A DNA stretch of 64,000 nucleotides from Pseudomonadota bacterium (GCA_020161145.1 JAIUPQ010000001.1:434001-498000), one strand, 5' to 3'; counted from the stretch's first letter, positions 38,406-49,900 are shown. A program made the numbers and translations. The notes: generated by a model not told the origin, from the letters alone.

Positions 38406-38855
38406 TCAGTGCCCCGTGGAGCCAAAACCCCCCGCGCCGCGCGGGGTGGCGTCGAACGTGTCCACCGTCTCGAACGCCACCTGCACCACGGGCACCACCA
38501 CCAGTTGCGCCAGCCTCGCCATGGGCTCGATGGTGAAGGGCTGGCTGCCGCGATTCCAGCAGCTGACCATCAGCGGCCCCTGGTAGTCGCTGTCGATCAG
38601 CCCCACCAGATTGCCCAGCACGATGCCGCTCTTGTGGCCCAGCCCCGAGCGCGGCAGGATCAGCGCCGCCAGGCCCGCATCGCCCAGGTGCAGCGCCAGG
38701 CCGGTGGGAATCAGCTCGGTCTGGCCGGGCGCCAGCACCAGCGGCGCATCCACGCAGGCGCGCAAGTCCAGCCCCGCGCTGCCCGGCGTGGCGTAGGCGG
38801 GCAGCAGGTCATCGGTCAGGCGGGCGTCGAGGCGTTTGATCTGGACGGTTCTCAT
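38406..38855 (-). CDS. dut: dUTP diphosphatase
   Basis: 149 residues. It hydrolyses dUTP to dUMP and pyrophosphate, keeping uracil out of DNA. The five motifs are visible: [11 protein letters not shown] (1), [11 protein letters not shown] (2), [11 protein letters not shown] (3), [12 protein letters not shown] (4) and the C-terminal [11 protein letters not shown] (5). The ATG (38853-38855) overlaps the stop of a small glyoxalase remnant, which itself abuts coaBC; the coaBC-dut neighbourhood is common in proteobacteria. Confidence 0.94.
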   Translation of the reverse strand: MRTVQIKRLDARLTDDLLPAYATPGSAGLDLRACVDAPLVLAPGQTELIPTGLALHLGDAGLAALILPRSGLGHKSGIVLGNLVGLIDSDYQGPLMVSCWNRGSQPFTIEPMARLAQLVVVPVVQVAFETVDTFDATPRGAGGFGSTGH

Positions 38856-39037
38856 GGGGTTCGTTCGGTAAAGCCCCGGCACACCGCCGCCAGCTTGTGG
38901 CCGTCGGGGTCGCGCACGTAGGCGGCATAGAAATCGGGGCTGTACTGGGGGCGCAGGCCGGGTTCGCCTTCGCTCGTGCCGCCATGGGCCAGTACGGCGT
39001 CGTCAATGGGCGCGCGGGCGGCGTAGTACGCCTGCAT
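38852..39037 (-). pseudogene. Truncated VOC/glyoxalase family remnant
   Basis: 61 codons ending in [20 protein letters not shown] and [20 protein letters not shown], the second half of a VOC-superfamily (glyoxalase-like) protein. The first half, which carries the other metal ligands and makes the complete fold, is missing. The open frame starts with an ATG 2 bases after the coaBC stop, and its own stop overlaps the dut start, so it may still be translated and couple dut to coaBC. Treated as a remnant because a 61-residue half domain is unlikely to be active. Confidence 0.65.
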
Positions 39038-39039
39038 GG

Positions 39040-40243
39040 TCAGGCGGTGCGAGGGGGCAGGCGGCGGGCGATTTCGGCCACCAGCCGGCGCGCCAGCGTG
39101 AGCTTGTCGGCGGGCGGCAGGGCCAGGGTGCTGCTGGCGTCGATGAGCAGCAGGTTGCCGTCGTCGGCGCCAAAGGTGCTGGGGCCGTGGTTGGCGACGA
39201 TGAGCGGGATGTTCTTGCGCAGCCGCTTGGCGCGGGCGTGGGCTTCGACGTCGTGGCTTTCGGCGGCAAAGCCCACGCAATAGGGTGCGCCCGACCGCGC
39301 GGCCACGGTGGCCAGGATGTCGGGGTTTTCGACGAAATCGAGGGCCGGGGGCTGGCCACTGCCGTCTTTCTTGAGCTTGCGCTCGGCGACTTCGGCGGGG
39401 CGCCAGTCGGCCACGGCGGCGGCGGCGATGAAGAGGTCGCAGCCGGCGACGTGGGCCTGCACGGCGGCCAGCATGTCGCGGGCCGATTGCACGTCCACAC
39501 GGCGCACGCCCAGCGGTGTGGCCTGCGCGACGGGGCCGGCCACCAGCGTGACGTCGGCGCCGGCATCGCGCGCGGCGCGGGCGATGGCAAAGCCCATCTT
39601 GCCGCTGGAGTGGTTGGTCAGGCCCCGCACGGGGTCGATGGCCTCGAAGGTGGGGCCGGCGGTGAGCAGCACGCGCCGGCCGGCCAGCAGCTTGGCCTGC
39701 AGCGCACCGATGGTGGCCTCGGCCAGCGCCAGCGGCTCCAGCATGCGGCCGTCGCCCACTTCGCCGCAGGCCTGGTCGCCGGTGTCGGGGCCGATGATCT
39801 GCACGCCGTCGGCCCGCAGTTGCGCCACGTTGCGCTGGGTGGCGGGGTGGGCCCACATTTCACGGTTCATGGCCGGGGCCACCAGCAACGGGCCACGCCC
39901 CTGCGGGCGCGCCAGGCAGGCCAGGCTGACCAGTTCGTCGGCGCGGCCTTGCGCCAGCTTGGCGATGAAGTCGGCGCTGGCGGGGGCGATGACGATGGCG
40001 TCGGCCTCGCGAGTGAGGTTGATGTGGGCCATGTGGTTGTCCGGCCGCGCGTCCCACTGGCTGGTGTAGACCGGGCGGCCCGAGAGGGCTTGCAGCGTGG
40101 CGGGGGTGATGAACTGGCCGGCGGCCTCGGTCATCATCACCTGCACGCTGGCGCCGGCGCGGCCCAGCTCGCGCACGAACTCGGCCACCTTGTAGCCGGC
40201 CACGCCGCCGGTGAGGCCCACGAGGATGTGTTTGCCGGCCAGC

Positions 40244-40251
<8 letters not shown>
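39040..40251 (-). CDS. coaBC: Phosphopantothenoylcysteine synthetase/decarboxylase
   Basis: 403 residues. The N-terminal flavoprotein decarboxylase (CoaC) shows [39 protein letters not shown] and APAMNREMW; the C-terminal ligase (CoaB) shows [41 protein letters not shown] and LKKDGSG. Together they turn 4'-phosphopantothenate and cysteine into 4'-phosphopantetheine in CoA synthesis. The ATG at 40251 (MPELAGKH) is preferred to one five codons upstream, with an 8-base overlap with the YecA/SEC-C gene. Confidence 0.93.
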
Positions 40252-40996
<745 letters not shown>

Positions 40997-41003
40997 GCGG
41001 GCG

Positions 41004-41009
41004 AGTGTC
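41004..41009 (-). promoter_or_regulatory. -10-like GACACT, probable leaderless start
   Basis: GACACT lies exactly 7 bases before the ATG at 40996 on the minus strand and no Shine-Dalgarno sequence intervenes. Confidence 0.35.
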
Positions 41010-41047
41010 GCACGCAGACGGGGCCGCCGCACCCCGGGCTTGGCGCG

Positions 41048-42451
41048 TCAGACGCCGCAGGATTCGCCGCGCAACTCGCACAGCTGCAACTGCTTGTAGA
41101 GGAACTTGCGCACCCGCTTGGCCTGCAGGCCGAAGGCGTAGCCGGGCTCACCGGTGGCCGCGTCGTGCAGCGTCAGCGCGATGGTGTGCTGGTAAACCGG
41201 GTTGCCGTTGGCATCGGTCATGTTGTGCGGGATGACGCGGCAGGGCGGGCCCTGGCGCTTGCCGTTGGCGCCCCGGCTCTCGATGTAGGACTTGGTGGGC
41301 AGGACGTTGGCCTCCCAGCTCATGCCCGAGCCGCAGTCGCAGGGGCTGGAGTGGTAGAGCTGGATGGCGGGGTCGCCCTGGTCGGGCGTGATCTGCCACT
41401 GCGGGTCAACCAGGCGGTTGGTCTCGTCGGCCAGTGTGGCGCCGGTGGAGAGGGCGGCGCGCACGGTGGCGTCATAGCCGGTGACGTCGGGGCCGGCCTG
41501 ATTGGCGCGCATGGCATTCATCATCGACAACGCGCCGCCGGCCGAGCCGCCCAGCGTGACGATGCGCGTGGGATCGATCCCCAGTTTGTCGGCGTTGGCC
41601 TTGAGGTAGCGGATGGCTGAAGAGAGGTCGTCCAGCGCGTCCTTGATGCCCATGTTGCGCGCGGCCGCCCACTCGCGGTCGTCGTAGCGCTCGCCGGGGC
41701 GGCCAGCGTAGAGCAGCACGCGGTCGGCCACGTCGGTGGCCGGCTGGTAGGGCGGGTCGGTGAGGTCACGCATCCGGTAGTTGATGCTGACCGCCATGTA
41801 GCCGGCACAGACGTAGCTGCGCGCATGCAGGGCCCAGCTGTTGGGGTCGCCTCGCGCCAGATCGGCGCTCAACGTGTCGCAGCTCTCGCCACTGTCCTTC
41901 CACGGGTCGCGCGCCGGGTTGATGGCGTTGCGCTTATCGTTGGTGCGGAAGTTGCCGCCGTGGATCAGCACCACCACCGGCTTGCGGTTGGCCACGTAGG
42001 CCGGCGCATCGGAGTAGTACAGATCCATCTGCGGGTTGATCTGATGCGTGCGCGGAGTCTCTTCCTCGGCCTGCGTCTGCGACGAGCTGTATTGGCAGTA
42101 CTCTGGCTTGGCCTGGCGGCCCATGGAGGATTTGCTGCCCACACTCAGGCAGCTTTGCGCGCGTGGGGTCGCCAGATAGGCCACCTGCGTGCGCTTGACC
42201 AGGATGTTGTTGGCACCGGTGAAATACAGGTCGTTGACGTAGATGCCGGTGCTGGGGATGTTCATCTTTTCCGGCGCCTGCGACTCGGCCGCGTCGGTCA
42301 GGACGGCGGGCTGGACTTTGGCCTGGGACCCCGGGCCGCACTGACAACCTTGTGCATACGCCGGGGTGCTCAGCGGCAGCGCCGTGAACGTGAGCAGCGA
42401 CATCAGCCCGAACAGATGGCGCGATTGGGCAAAGGAAGGGCGTGAGGGCAT
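41048..42451 (-). CDS. Exported alpha/beta hydrolase (carboxylesterase-like)
   Basis: 467 residues with a long signal peptide ending near STPAYAQG. The hydrolase core has the oxyanion motif VVLIHGGNFR and the nucleophile elbow TLGGSAGGALSMMNA, as in esterase/lipase enzymes of the hormone-sensitive or type-B carboxylesterase type. Ten or more cysteines (for example QGCQCGPG, SPCDCGSG, ELRGESCGV) suggest disulfides in a secreted protein. GGAGG lies 8 bases before the ATG at 42451. It belongs to a leftward block of exported hydrolases running to 49900; substrate unknown, polyester or lipid ester degradation would fit. Confidence 0.8.
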   Translation of the reverse strand: MPSRPSFAQSRHLFGLMSLLTFTALPLSTPAYAQGCQCGPGSQAKVQPAVLTDAAESQAPEKMNIPSTGIYVNDLYFTGANNILVKRTQVAYLATPRAQSCLSVGSKSSMGRQAKPEYCQYSSSQTQAEEETPRTHQINPQMDLYYSDAPAYVANRKPVVVLIHGGNFRTNDKRNAINPARDPWKDSGESCDTLSADLARGDPNSWALHARSYVCAGYMAVSINYRMRDLTDPPYQPATDVADRVLLYAGRPGERYDDREWAAARNMGIKDALDDLSSAIRYLKANADKLGIDPTRIVTLGGSAGGALSMMNAMRANQAGPDVTGYDATVRAALSTGATLADETNRLVDPQWQITPDQGDPAIQLYHSSPCDCGSGMSWEANVLPTKSYIESRGANGKRQGPPCRVIPHNMTDANGNPVYQHTIALTLHDAATGEPGYAFGLQAKRVRKFLYKQLQLCELRGESCGV

Positions 42452-42504
42452 GATGCCTCCTGTCACAGGACGGTTGTCAAAAAAGAAGAAAGGGGGGGTC
42501 GGCG

Positions 42505-42780
42505 TCAGGCCGTGTTGCCCGAGTGCAGGTCGCGTTCGCCCTGGTAGGCGTAGAACAGCTTGAGCGCCAGCTTGCGCAGCACCGGGTCGGCCGAGGCGTG
42601 GCCGCTGGCGATGCGCTCGAGTGCGTAGATGCGGTCGAACGCCATCTGGGCGACGCGCACCGTGTGCCCCTGACGGGCCATGCCGTCACGGAAGCGATAG
42701 AGCCACTGCAGCGGCACGCCCAGCGGCGTGACGCCGTGGGGCCGCAGGATGCAGGGTTGGGGAGGGCTAGAGGTGCTCAT
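42505..42780 (-). CDS. Hypothetical protein
   Basis: 91 residues, not recognised. The sequence after PHGVTPLGVPLQWLYRFRDGM looks like a compact, mostly helical protein (AQMAFDRIYALERIASGHAS, DPVLRKLALKLFYAYQGERD). It lies between the M28 peptidase and the esterase on the same strand. No good ribosome-binding site is visible, so its reality rests on codon use and the lack of a better frame. Confidence 0.5.
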   Translation of the reverse strand: MSTSSPPQPCILRPHGVTPLGVPLQWLYRFRDGMARQGHTVRVAQMAFDRIYALERIASGHASADPVLRKLALKLFYAYQGERDLHSGNTA

Positions 42781-42869
42781 GTGCGGGCCGGACGAGGTGG
42801 GGCAGTGGATGCCCTTCTGATCGTCCGACCCGCCTGCGGCTTGAGGGGCCGCAGCGGTGGATCAATGGG

Positions 42870-44105
42870 TCAATCGCTGCCCAGTTCGATCGCGTAGGCC
42901 AAGGCCAGGCGCGCGAATTTGGCGGCGTGGTCGGCGTTGCCGCCCGACTTGGCCAGGGTGTCGTTCTTGGTGTGGATGGCCTGGTTGTCCTGACCCATCG
43001 GTGCCTCGAACGGGAACGAGGCGGCGTAGCCGTTGGACGTCCACGAGGCGTGGTCGGAGCAGGCGTAACCACATGCACCTTGCGTGACCGAAAGTGTCGG
43101 CAGGTAGGTGGTCGCGATGTTGGACAGGAAGGTGTTCTGGGCGGCGTTGGTGTAGTCGTTGATCAGGTTGATGTCGTACGCGCTGCCCTGGAAGTTGGTC
43201 ATGTCCAGTTGCATCACGCCCACCACCTGCTTGCCCGCCAGGCGCCATTGGTTGGCGATGTCGGCCGAGCCCTTGAGGCCCACCTCTTCGGCAGCGTAGG
43301 CCATGAACTGCAGCGTGCGCTTGGGGTGGTAGCCCGACTGCAGCATCACGCGGGCGACCTCGGTCAGGGTGGCGATGCCCGAGGCGTTGTCGTCGGCACC
43401 CGGGGCGCGGGCCTTCTTCTGATTGAGGCTTTGCCAGTTGACCGAATCCAGGTGGCCGCCGATGACCACGATGTCATCGGGCGTGGTGGTGCCGCGCACG
43501 GTCATGACCACCGATTTCTGCGGATAGCCCACATGGGTGACGGTCTCGACGGTGATGTCGCTGCGGCCGGCCGCCATCTGTTGCCAACGGGTGGCCAGGT
43601 CGGTGGCCGCCTTGGTGCCCGGCTTGGATTTGTAGTAGCGGTTGTTGTAGCTGGTCAGCTGGTTGATGGTGGCGCGGATCTCGCTCTCCTGCACCAGCGG
43701 CAGCATGGCGTTGACTTCGGCGCCGTCATCCAGCGCATAGCTGGGCGCGGCTGCGTTGGCCAGCAGGCCGTTGGGCGAGAGGGCCACGGCGCGCGCGCGC
43801 GCCACGGCCTGGCGACCCTCGGCGGCGTTGGCGTGGACGATGAAGCCACCGCAGCGGTGCAGGCGTTCGTGCACGTCGGCCGAGAGCTGCTCCAGCGCGT
43901 CGGCATCAACCTGGGTCAGCACCACTTGTGTTTGACGGTCAGCCACCACCATGGGCAGATGTTCGGCGTTGGCCATGCGCGCGTTGCGCTCGGTCAGCAG
44001 GGCGTAGGCGTCGGTGTCCAGGCTGATCCAGACCAGCGGGCCGGCGCTCGCGGCTCCGCAACACGCGGCCAGCGCTGCAGCGGCCAGGGTTTTGTAGGAA
44101 TGCAT
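42870..44105 (-). CDS. Secreted M28 family zinc aminopeptidase
   Basis: 411 residues with a signal peptide MHSYKTLAAAALAACCGAASAG. A pro-region of about 100 residues is followed by the M28 fold with its two-zinc site: VVIGGHLDSV (His, Asp), PGADDNASGIA (bridging Asp), AYAAEEVGLKGS (Glu pair), MQLDMTNFQG (Asp) and CSDHASW (His). It resembles bacterial leucyl aminopeptidases and removes N-terminal residues from peptides outside the cytoplasm. It would complement the nearby S8 endoproteases by trimming their products. Confidence 0.9.
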   Translation of the reverse strand: MHSYKTLAAAALAACCGAASAGPLVWISLDTDAYALLTERNARMANAEHLPMVVADRQTQVVLTQVDADALEQLSADVHERLHRCGGFIVHANAAEGRQAVARARAVALSPNGLLANAAAPSYALDDGAEVNAMLPLVQESEIRATINQLTSYNNRYYKSKPGTKAATDLATRWQQMAAGRSDITVETVTHVGYPQKSVVMTVRGTTTPDDIVVIGGHLDSVNWQSLNQKKARAPGADDNASGIATLTEVARVMLQSGYHPKRTLQFMAYAAEEVGLKGSADIANQWRLAGKQVVGVMQLDMTNFQGSAYDINLINDYTNAAQNTFLSNIATTYLPTLSVTQGACGYACSDHASWTSNGYAASFPFEAPMGQDNQAIHTKNDTLAKSGGNADHAAKFARLALAYAIELGSD

Positions 44106-44169
44106 AAATGGGTCTCCATGGGTTGTGTGGAGCTCCCTTGTAGCACCCCGGGGTGCCGGGCTCCTATCC

Positions 44170-44640
44170 CTACCTTGTACCCAGGGGTCCCACCGGCAGT
44201 CCTGGCACCAGGGCCTTGCCCTTCAAGGTGTAGGAGCGACCGCGAAAGGCGGCAATGGTCTGGCCGTGCTGGTTGCGCACCATGACGTCGTAGACACCGG
44301 TGCGGCCGGCCTTGCTGACCTCATGGGCCTGGGCCGTCAGCACGTCGCCCAGATGGGCGGCCGCTGCGAAGTTGACGTCCAGGCCCGAGGCCACGGTCAC
44401 CTCGTTGTAGGCATTGCAGGCAAAGGCGAAGGCGCTGTCGGCCAGCAGCGTCACGTAGCCGCCGTGGCAGCTGTTGTGGCCGTTGAGCATGTCGGCGCGC
44501 ACCGTCATGGTCAGCGTGGCGGTGCCCGGGCCGACGGCCTGGACGGCCATGCCCAGGCTCTGCGAGGCGCGGTCTTCGGCCCACATGGCATCGCGTGAAG
44601 CCTCGGCCACTTGTTGGGGGGTGTGTTGGGGGGTGTTCAT
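44170..44640 (-). CDS. paaI: PaaI-type acyl-CoA thioesterase (hotdog fold)
   Basis: 156 residues. The hotdog-fold thioesterase motif is seen in MLNGHNSCHGGYVTLLADSAFAFACN, with the catalytic Asp in LLADSA, and the C-terminal strand VYDVMVRNQHGQTIAAFRGRSYTL. PaaI hydrolyses ring-hydroxylated phenylacetyl-CoA and rescues CoA during phenylacetate breakdown. No other paa genes are adjacent, so the physiological substrate is uncertain. TAGCAT ends 6 bases before the ATG, suggesting a leaderless transcript. Confidence 0.82.
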   Translation of the reverse strand: MNTPQHTPQQVAEASRDAMWAEDRASQSLGMAVQAVGPGTATLTMTVRADMLNGHNSCHGGYVTLLADSAFAFACNAYNEVTVASGLDVNFAAAAHLGDVLTAQAHEVSKAGRTGVYDVMVRNQHGQTIAAFRGRSYTLKGKALVPGLPVGPLGTR

Positions 44641-44660
44641 CGACCCATGCTAAGGCGAAA

Positions 44661-44688
44661 CCTCAAGCGCCCCGCAGGGCGCTTGAGG
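44661..44688 (-). terminator. Terminator-like hairpin after S8 protease 1
   Basis: A 12-bp perfect stem CCTCAAGCGCCC / GGGCGCTTGAGG with a 4-base loop, followed on the minus strand by only TTT. The stem core AAGCGCCC/GGGCGCTT is the same as in the terminators of the other two S8 genes. Confidence 0.65.
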
Positions 44689-44709
44689 CAGGTCGATGGC
44701 GGGCTCTGA

Positions 44710-46317
44710 TCAGGCGCCGCAGCCCTGGGCCAGCAGGCGGTCATAGGCGGCGCGGGCCTGCACCAGGCCAAAGCCGGTCAGGTTGTCGCGGCCAGGTGCG
44801 TCCAGATCGAGGGCCGATTGATCCAGTGCGTTGCGGATCTGCTTGCCCGTGCACTGCGGGAAGTGGCGCCAGACCCTGGCGGCCACGCCGCTCACGTGGG
44901 GCGCAGCCATGGAGGTGCCGCTGAACGTGTCGTAGTCGTTGGCCGTGATCGAGATGATGGCGTTCTGGCCCACGGCGGCCAGCAGCGCCACGCCATCGGG
45001 GCCCGAGACGTCCACCGAGGGGATGGTGGCCACCACCTTGTCCCGCTCGCTGGGATGGCGCTCCTGATTCAGGCTGTAGGCGATGGCGCCCACGCCGCCG
45101 CTGTCTTCGCAGTTCTTGATCCGTTTGCCCAGGCCGAAGCCGAAGGGGTTGGTGCGGATCAGGCAGTGTTTGCCGGCCGCCGCCGGGTCGATGACCTTGC
45201 CTTCGTCGAAGTCGTACAGAGCGGCTTTGACGGGCTTGGCGGTGGTGGGTGAATCGGCCGTGGGCCGGGCGGCGTACTTGGTGTCGCCCTGCCGCAGCCG
45301 GGTGTCGCGGCCCGTGCCGTGCGGCACGTCCGACAGCACGGCCACGCCAGGGGCGGCGATCTCGACCTGGTCGTTGTACTGCGAGAACCAGCCGCGGTTG
45401 TTGTTCTGATCCACGGCGGCCACCGACATCACCGAGTTGTAGCTGGCCGGGTAACGATAGTCCGACAAGGCCCCGTTGCCGGCCGAGGCGATGCTCAGGA
45501 TGCCGGCCTGCTCCAGATCGTCAAAGGCGCGCTGCTCAACCTCGCTGGCGTCGGGGCCGCCCAGCGACATGTTGATGACTTTGGCGCCCGCCGCCTTGCA
45601 CTTGTTGGCGGCGTCGGCCAGCGTGGAGGAGTAGGTCCAGATCAAATCGGAGAAGACCCGCACGATGTGCAGCGAGACCTCGCGCGCGCCGTTGACGCCC
45701 ACCACACCGACATCGTTCTTCAACGCGGCAATGGTGCCGGCCACGTGGGTGCCGTGGGGGTCGTCCACGTCGTACCAGTTGCCGGTGCCGCGGTCGTACT
45801 CGCCGGTCATCTCGTTGCCGATCATGTCGGGGTGCTCGCGATCCAGACCCGAGTCGATGATGCAGACCTTGATTGGGGCGTTGGTCGATGCGGGCACCAG
45901 GCGCGCCTGCACCTTCTTGATGCCGTAAGGCGTGTACTCACGCTTGGGCGTGGGCACCTCGTCTCGGTCGGCCTGCGCAGGCGCGCGGGCGGGCATGGCC
46001 ATTCCCCGGTAGCGTTTGGCGTCTTCCTCCACGCCGGCCACGGCGGCATGCTGGCGCAACCGGGCCAGCGCGTGTTGGGGCAGCACGATGGCGACGGCGT
46101 CCTGCGCGGGCAACTCCACCTTGACCTGGCCGCCCAGGGTGGCCATCAGCGCGCGGGCGTCGTGCGCCAGCCGGGTGCCGGGCTTGAACGACACCACCAC
46201 GCGGACGGTGTCGGCGTCGCGGTCGGCTGGGGCCGGCTGGGCCGCGGCGCTGGCGGCGGCAACGGCCAGGCCCACGGCGGTGAGGGTCTGGGTGAGGCGG
46301 GTCATGCGTGTGTGCAT
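44710..46317 (-). CDS. Secreted S8 (subtilisin-like) serine protease, copy 1
   Basis: 535 residues: signal peptide (to about AAAQ, residue 27), an I9-like propeptide (VRVVVSFKPGTRLAHDARAL to about residue 103), then the S8 catalytic domain with Asp155 in VCIIDSGLD, His188 in PHGTHVAG and Ser469 in SGTSMAAPH. An insert between about 330 and 440 resembles a PA (protease-associated) domain. It should be an exported endopeptidase. The ATG at 46317 has GGAG 8 bases upstream. It is the last of three tandem homologous units, each with its own promoter and terminator. Confidence 0.9.
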   Translation of the reverse strand: MHTRMTRLTQTLTAVGLAVAAASAAAQPAPADRDADTVRVVVSFKPGTRLAHDARALMATLGGQVKVELPAQDAVAIVLPQHALARLRQHAAVAGVEEDAKRYRGMAMPARAPAQADRDEVPTPKREYTPYGIKKVQARLVPASTNAPIKVCIIDSGLDREHPDMIGNEMTGEYDRGTGNWYDVDDPHGTHVAGTIAALKNDVGVVGVNGAREVSLHIVRVFSDLIWTYSSTLADAANKCKAAGAKVINMSLGGPDASEVEQRAFDDLEQAGILSIASAGNGALSDYRYPASYNSVMSVAAVDQNNNRGWFSQYNDQVEIAAPGVAVLSDVPHGTGRDTRLRQGDTKYAARPTADSPTTAKPVKAALYDFDEGKVIDPAAAGKHCLIRTNPFGFGLGKRIKNCEDSGGVGAIAYSLNQERHPSERDKVVATIPSVDVSGPDGVALLAAVGQNAIISITANDYDTFSGTSMAAPHVSGVAARVWRHFPQCTGKQIRNALDQSALDLDAPGRDNLTGFGLVQARAAYDRLLAQGCGA

Positions 46318-46350
46318 GGTCGAGTCTCCTTGAAATTAATAGGGCATTTC

Positions 46351-46379
46351 AGTTTTGGAAAGTCGGTTTACGGGGTCAA
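46351..46379 (-). promoter_or_regulatory. Promoter of S8 protease 1
   Basis: On the minus strand TTGACC (46374-46379) and AAAACT (46351-46356) are 17 bases apart. The same pair occurs upstream of S8 copies 2 and 3. Confidence 0.65.
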
Positions 46380-46385
46380 CACCTG

Positions 46386-46427
46386 CCCCCTAGTTCCGCT
46401 TGCGGGAATACCCGCCACACCCCCTAG
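46386..46427 (-). promoter_or_regulatory. Paired CTAGGGGG boxes upstream of S8 protease 1
   Basis: CTAGGGGG occurs at 46420-46427 and again at 46386-46393, 26 bases apart, the nearer box ending 6 bases before the -35 element. Identical layout in front of copies 2 and 3 suggests a shared activator site. Confidence 0.6.
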
Positions 46428-46457
46428 AACCAGGTGGGGCGTCCGTCAGGCGGGTGC

Positions 46458-46481
46458 AAAAAAGCGCCCCGCAGGGCGCTT
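46458..46481 (-). terminator. Terminator of S8 protease 2
   Basis: Stem AAGCGCCC/GGGCGCTT with a 4-base loop and a run of six T on the minus strand, about 20 bases after the stop codon of the gene at 46501-48102. Confidence 0.85.
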
Positions 46482-46500
46482 GGGATGAGGCGGTGGGTGG

Positions 46501-48102
46501 TCAGGCGCCGCAGCCCTGGGCCAGCAGGCGGTCGTAGGCGGCGCGGGCCTGCACCAGGCCAAAGCCGGTCGAGACGTCGCGGCCGGGCGCGTCCAGGTCG
46601 AGGGCCGACTGGTTCAGCGCGTTGCGGATCTGCTTGTTCGTGCACTGCGGAAAGTGGCGCCAGACCTTGGCGGCCACGCCCACCACGTGCGGGGTGGCCA
46701 TGGAGGTGCCGTCGAACGCGTCGTAGTCGTTGACCTTGATCGACACGGTGGCGTTCTGACCCACGACGGCCAGCAGCGCCGCACCGTCGGTGTCGGAGAG
46801 GGTCACCGAGGGGATGGTGGTGACCAGCTTGCCCAGGCCACCGATGAAGCCGCCCGAGAAGCGGTTGTAGACGATGGCCCCCACGCCGCCACTGTCCTCG
46901 CAGATCTTGACCTGCTTGGCGACGCCCGCGAGGGCCGATTTGATCAGGCAGTGCTTGCCGGCGGCGGCAGGGTTGATGACCTTGCCATCGCCCAGATCGA
47001 ACAGCGCGGCGGTGACCGCTTTGTCGGTGGTGGGCGAGCCGATCACGGACCAGGCGGTGTATGGGGTGCTGCCTTGCCGCAGCCGGGTGTCGCGGCCCGT
47101 GCCGCGCGGCACGTCCGACAGCACCCCCATGCCGGGCGCCGCGATTTCGACCTGGTCGTTGTACTGCGAGAACCAGGTGCGGTTGTTGTTCTGGTCCACG
47201 GCGGCCACCGACATCACCGAGTTGTAGCTGGCCGGGTACTCATAGGCGGTCATGGCGCCGTTGCCGGCGGCGGCGATGCTCAGGATGCCGGCCTGCTCCA
47301 GATCGTTGAACGCGCGCTCCTCGGCCTGGCTGGAGAGGGCGCCGCCCAGCGACATGTTGATGACTTTGGCGCCCGCCGCCTTGCACTTGTTGGCGGCGTC
47401 GGCCAGCGTGGAGGAGTACGTCCACCCCCCGTTGGTGAAGACCTTGACGACGTGCAGCGAGACCTCATGGGCGGCGTTGACGCCCACCACGCCAACGCCG
47501 TTCTTCAGCGCGGCGATGGTGCCCGTCACATGGGTGCCGTGGGGGTCGTCCACGTCGTACCAGTTGCCGGTGCCGCGGTCGTACTCGCCGGTCATCTCGT
47601 TGCCGATCATGTCGGGGTGCTCGCGATCCAGACCCGAGTCGATGATGCAGACCTTGAGCGGGGCGTTGGTCGATGCGGGCACCAGGCGCGCCTGCACCTT
47701 CTTGATGCCGTAAGGCGTGTTCTCGCGCTTGGGCGTGGGCACTTCGTCCCGGTCGGCTGCAGCCGGCAGGTGGCCGGGCATGACGGTGATCGGGTAGCGC
47801 CTGGCATCTTCCTCCACGCCGGCCACGGCGGCATGCTGGCGCAACCGGGCCAGCGCGCGTTGGGGCAGCACGATGGCGACGGCGTCCTGGGCGGGCAACT
47901 CCACCTTGACCTGGCCGCCCAGGGTGGCCATCAGCGCGCGGGCGTCGTGCGCCAGCCGGGTGCCGGGCTTGAACGACACCACCACGCGGATGGTGTCGGC
48001 GTCGCGGTCGGCTGGGGCTGGCTGGGCCGCGGCGCTGGCGGCGGCAACGGCCAGGCCCACGGCGGTGAGGGTCTGGGTGAAGCGGATCAAGCCTGTGCGC
48101 AT
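46501..48102 (-). CDS. Secreted S8 (subtilisin-like) serine protease, copy 2
   Basis: 533 residues, the closest relative of copy 1 with the same signal peptide, I9-like propeptide and catalytic triad blocks (VCIIDSGLD, PHGTHVTG, DGTSMATPH). Differences from copy 1 concentrate in the PA-like insert (about 330-440, for example ALFDLGDGKVINPAAAGKHC) and in surface loops, while the catalytic core is almost unchanged. The ATG at 48102 has GGAG 8 bases upstream; an in-frame TTG two codons earlier is less likely. Recent duplication is likely because whole blocks of promoter, leader and terminator are shared. Confidence 0.9.
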   Translation of the reverse strand: MRTGLIRFTQTLTAVGLAVAAASAAAQPAPADRDADTIRVVVSFKPGTRLAHDARALMATLGGQVKVELPAQDAVAIVLPQRALARLRQHAAVAGVEEDARRYPITVMPGHLPAAADRDEVPTPKRENTPYGIKKVQARLVPASTNAPLKVCIIDSGLDREHPDMIGNEMTGEYDRGTGNWYDVDDPHGTHVTGTIAALKNGVGVVGVNAAHEVSLHVVKVFTNGGWTYSSTLADAANKCKAAGAKVINMSLGGALSSQAEERAFNDLEQAGILSIAAAGNGAMTAYEYPASYNSVMSVAAVDQNNNRTWFSQYNDQVEIAAPGMGVLSDVPRGTGRDTRLRQGSTPYTAWSVIGSPTTDKAVTAALFDLGDGKVINPAAAGKHCLIKSALAGVAKQVKICEDSGGVGAIVYNRFSGGFIGGLGKLVTTIPSVTLSDTDGAALLAVVGQNATVSIKVNDYDAFDGTSMATPHVVGVAAKVWRHFPQCTNKQIRNALNQSALDLDAPGRDVSTGFGLVQARAAYDRLLAQGCGA

Positions 48103-48135
48103 GGTCAAGTCTCCTTGTAGGTATTAGGGACTTCC

Positions 48136-48164
48136 AGTTTTGGAAAGTCGGCTCCCCGAGTCAA
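48136..48164 (-). promoter_or_regulatory. Promoter of S8 protease 2
   Basis: TTGACT (48159-48164) and AAAACT (48136-48141) are 17 bases apart on the minus strand. Confidence 0.65.
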
Positions 48165-48170
48165 CACCAC

Positions 48171-48213
48171 CCCCCTAGTTCGGCTTTGGGGGCGTAGCCG
48201 CTACGCCCCCTAA
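48171..48213 (-). promoter_or_regulatory. Paired TAGGGGG boxes upstream of S8 protease 2
   Basis: TTAGGGGG at 48206-48213 and CTAGGGGG at 48171-48178, 27 bases apart, the nearer one 6 bases before the -35 box. Confidence 0.6.
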
Positions 48214-48244
48214 GAAACGCGGGCGTGACCTCCGCCAGGTGGGC

Positions 48245-48270
48245 AAAAAAAAGCGCCCCGAAGGGCGCTT
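48245..48270 (-). terminator. Terminator of S8 protease 3
   Basis: Stem AAGCGCCC/GGGCGCTT with a TTCG loop and eight T on the minus strand, about 20 bases after the stop of the gene at 48290-49900. Confidence 0.88.
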
Positions 48271-48289
48271 GGCGTGAAGCCGTGGGCGA

Positions 48290-49900
<1,611 letters not shown>

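Noticed and set aside
44101-44185. Palindromic CACCCCGGGGTGCC upstream of the M28 peptidase as another TAGGGGG site
   Set aside because: It lacks the TAGGGGG core and the paired spacing seen before the S8 genes.
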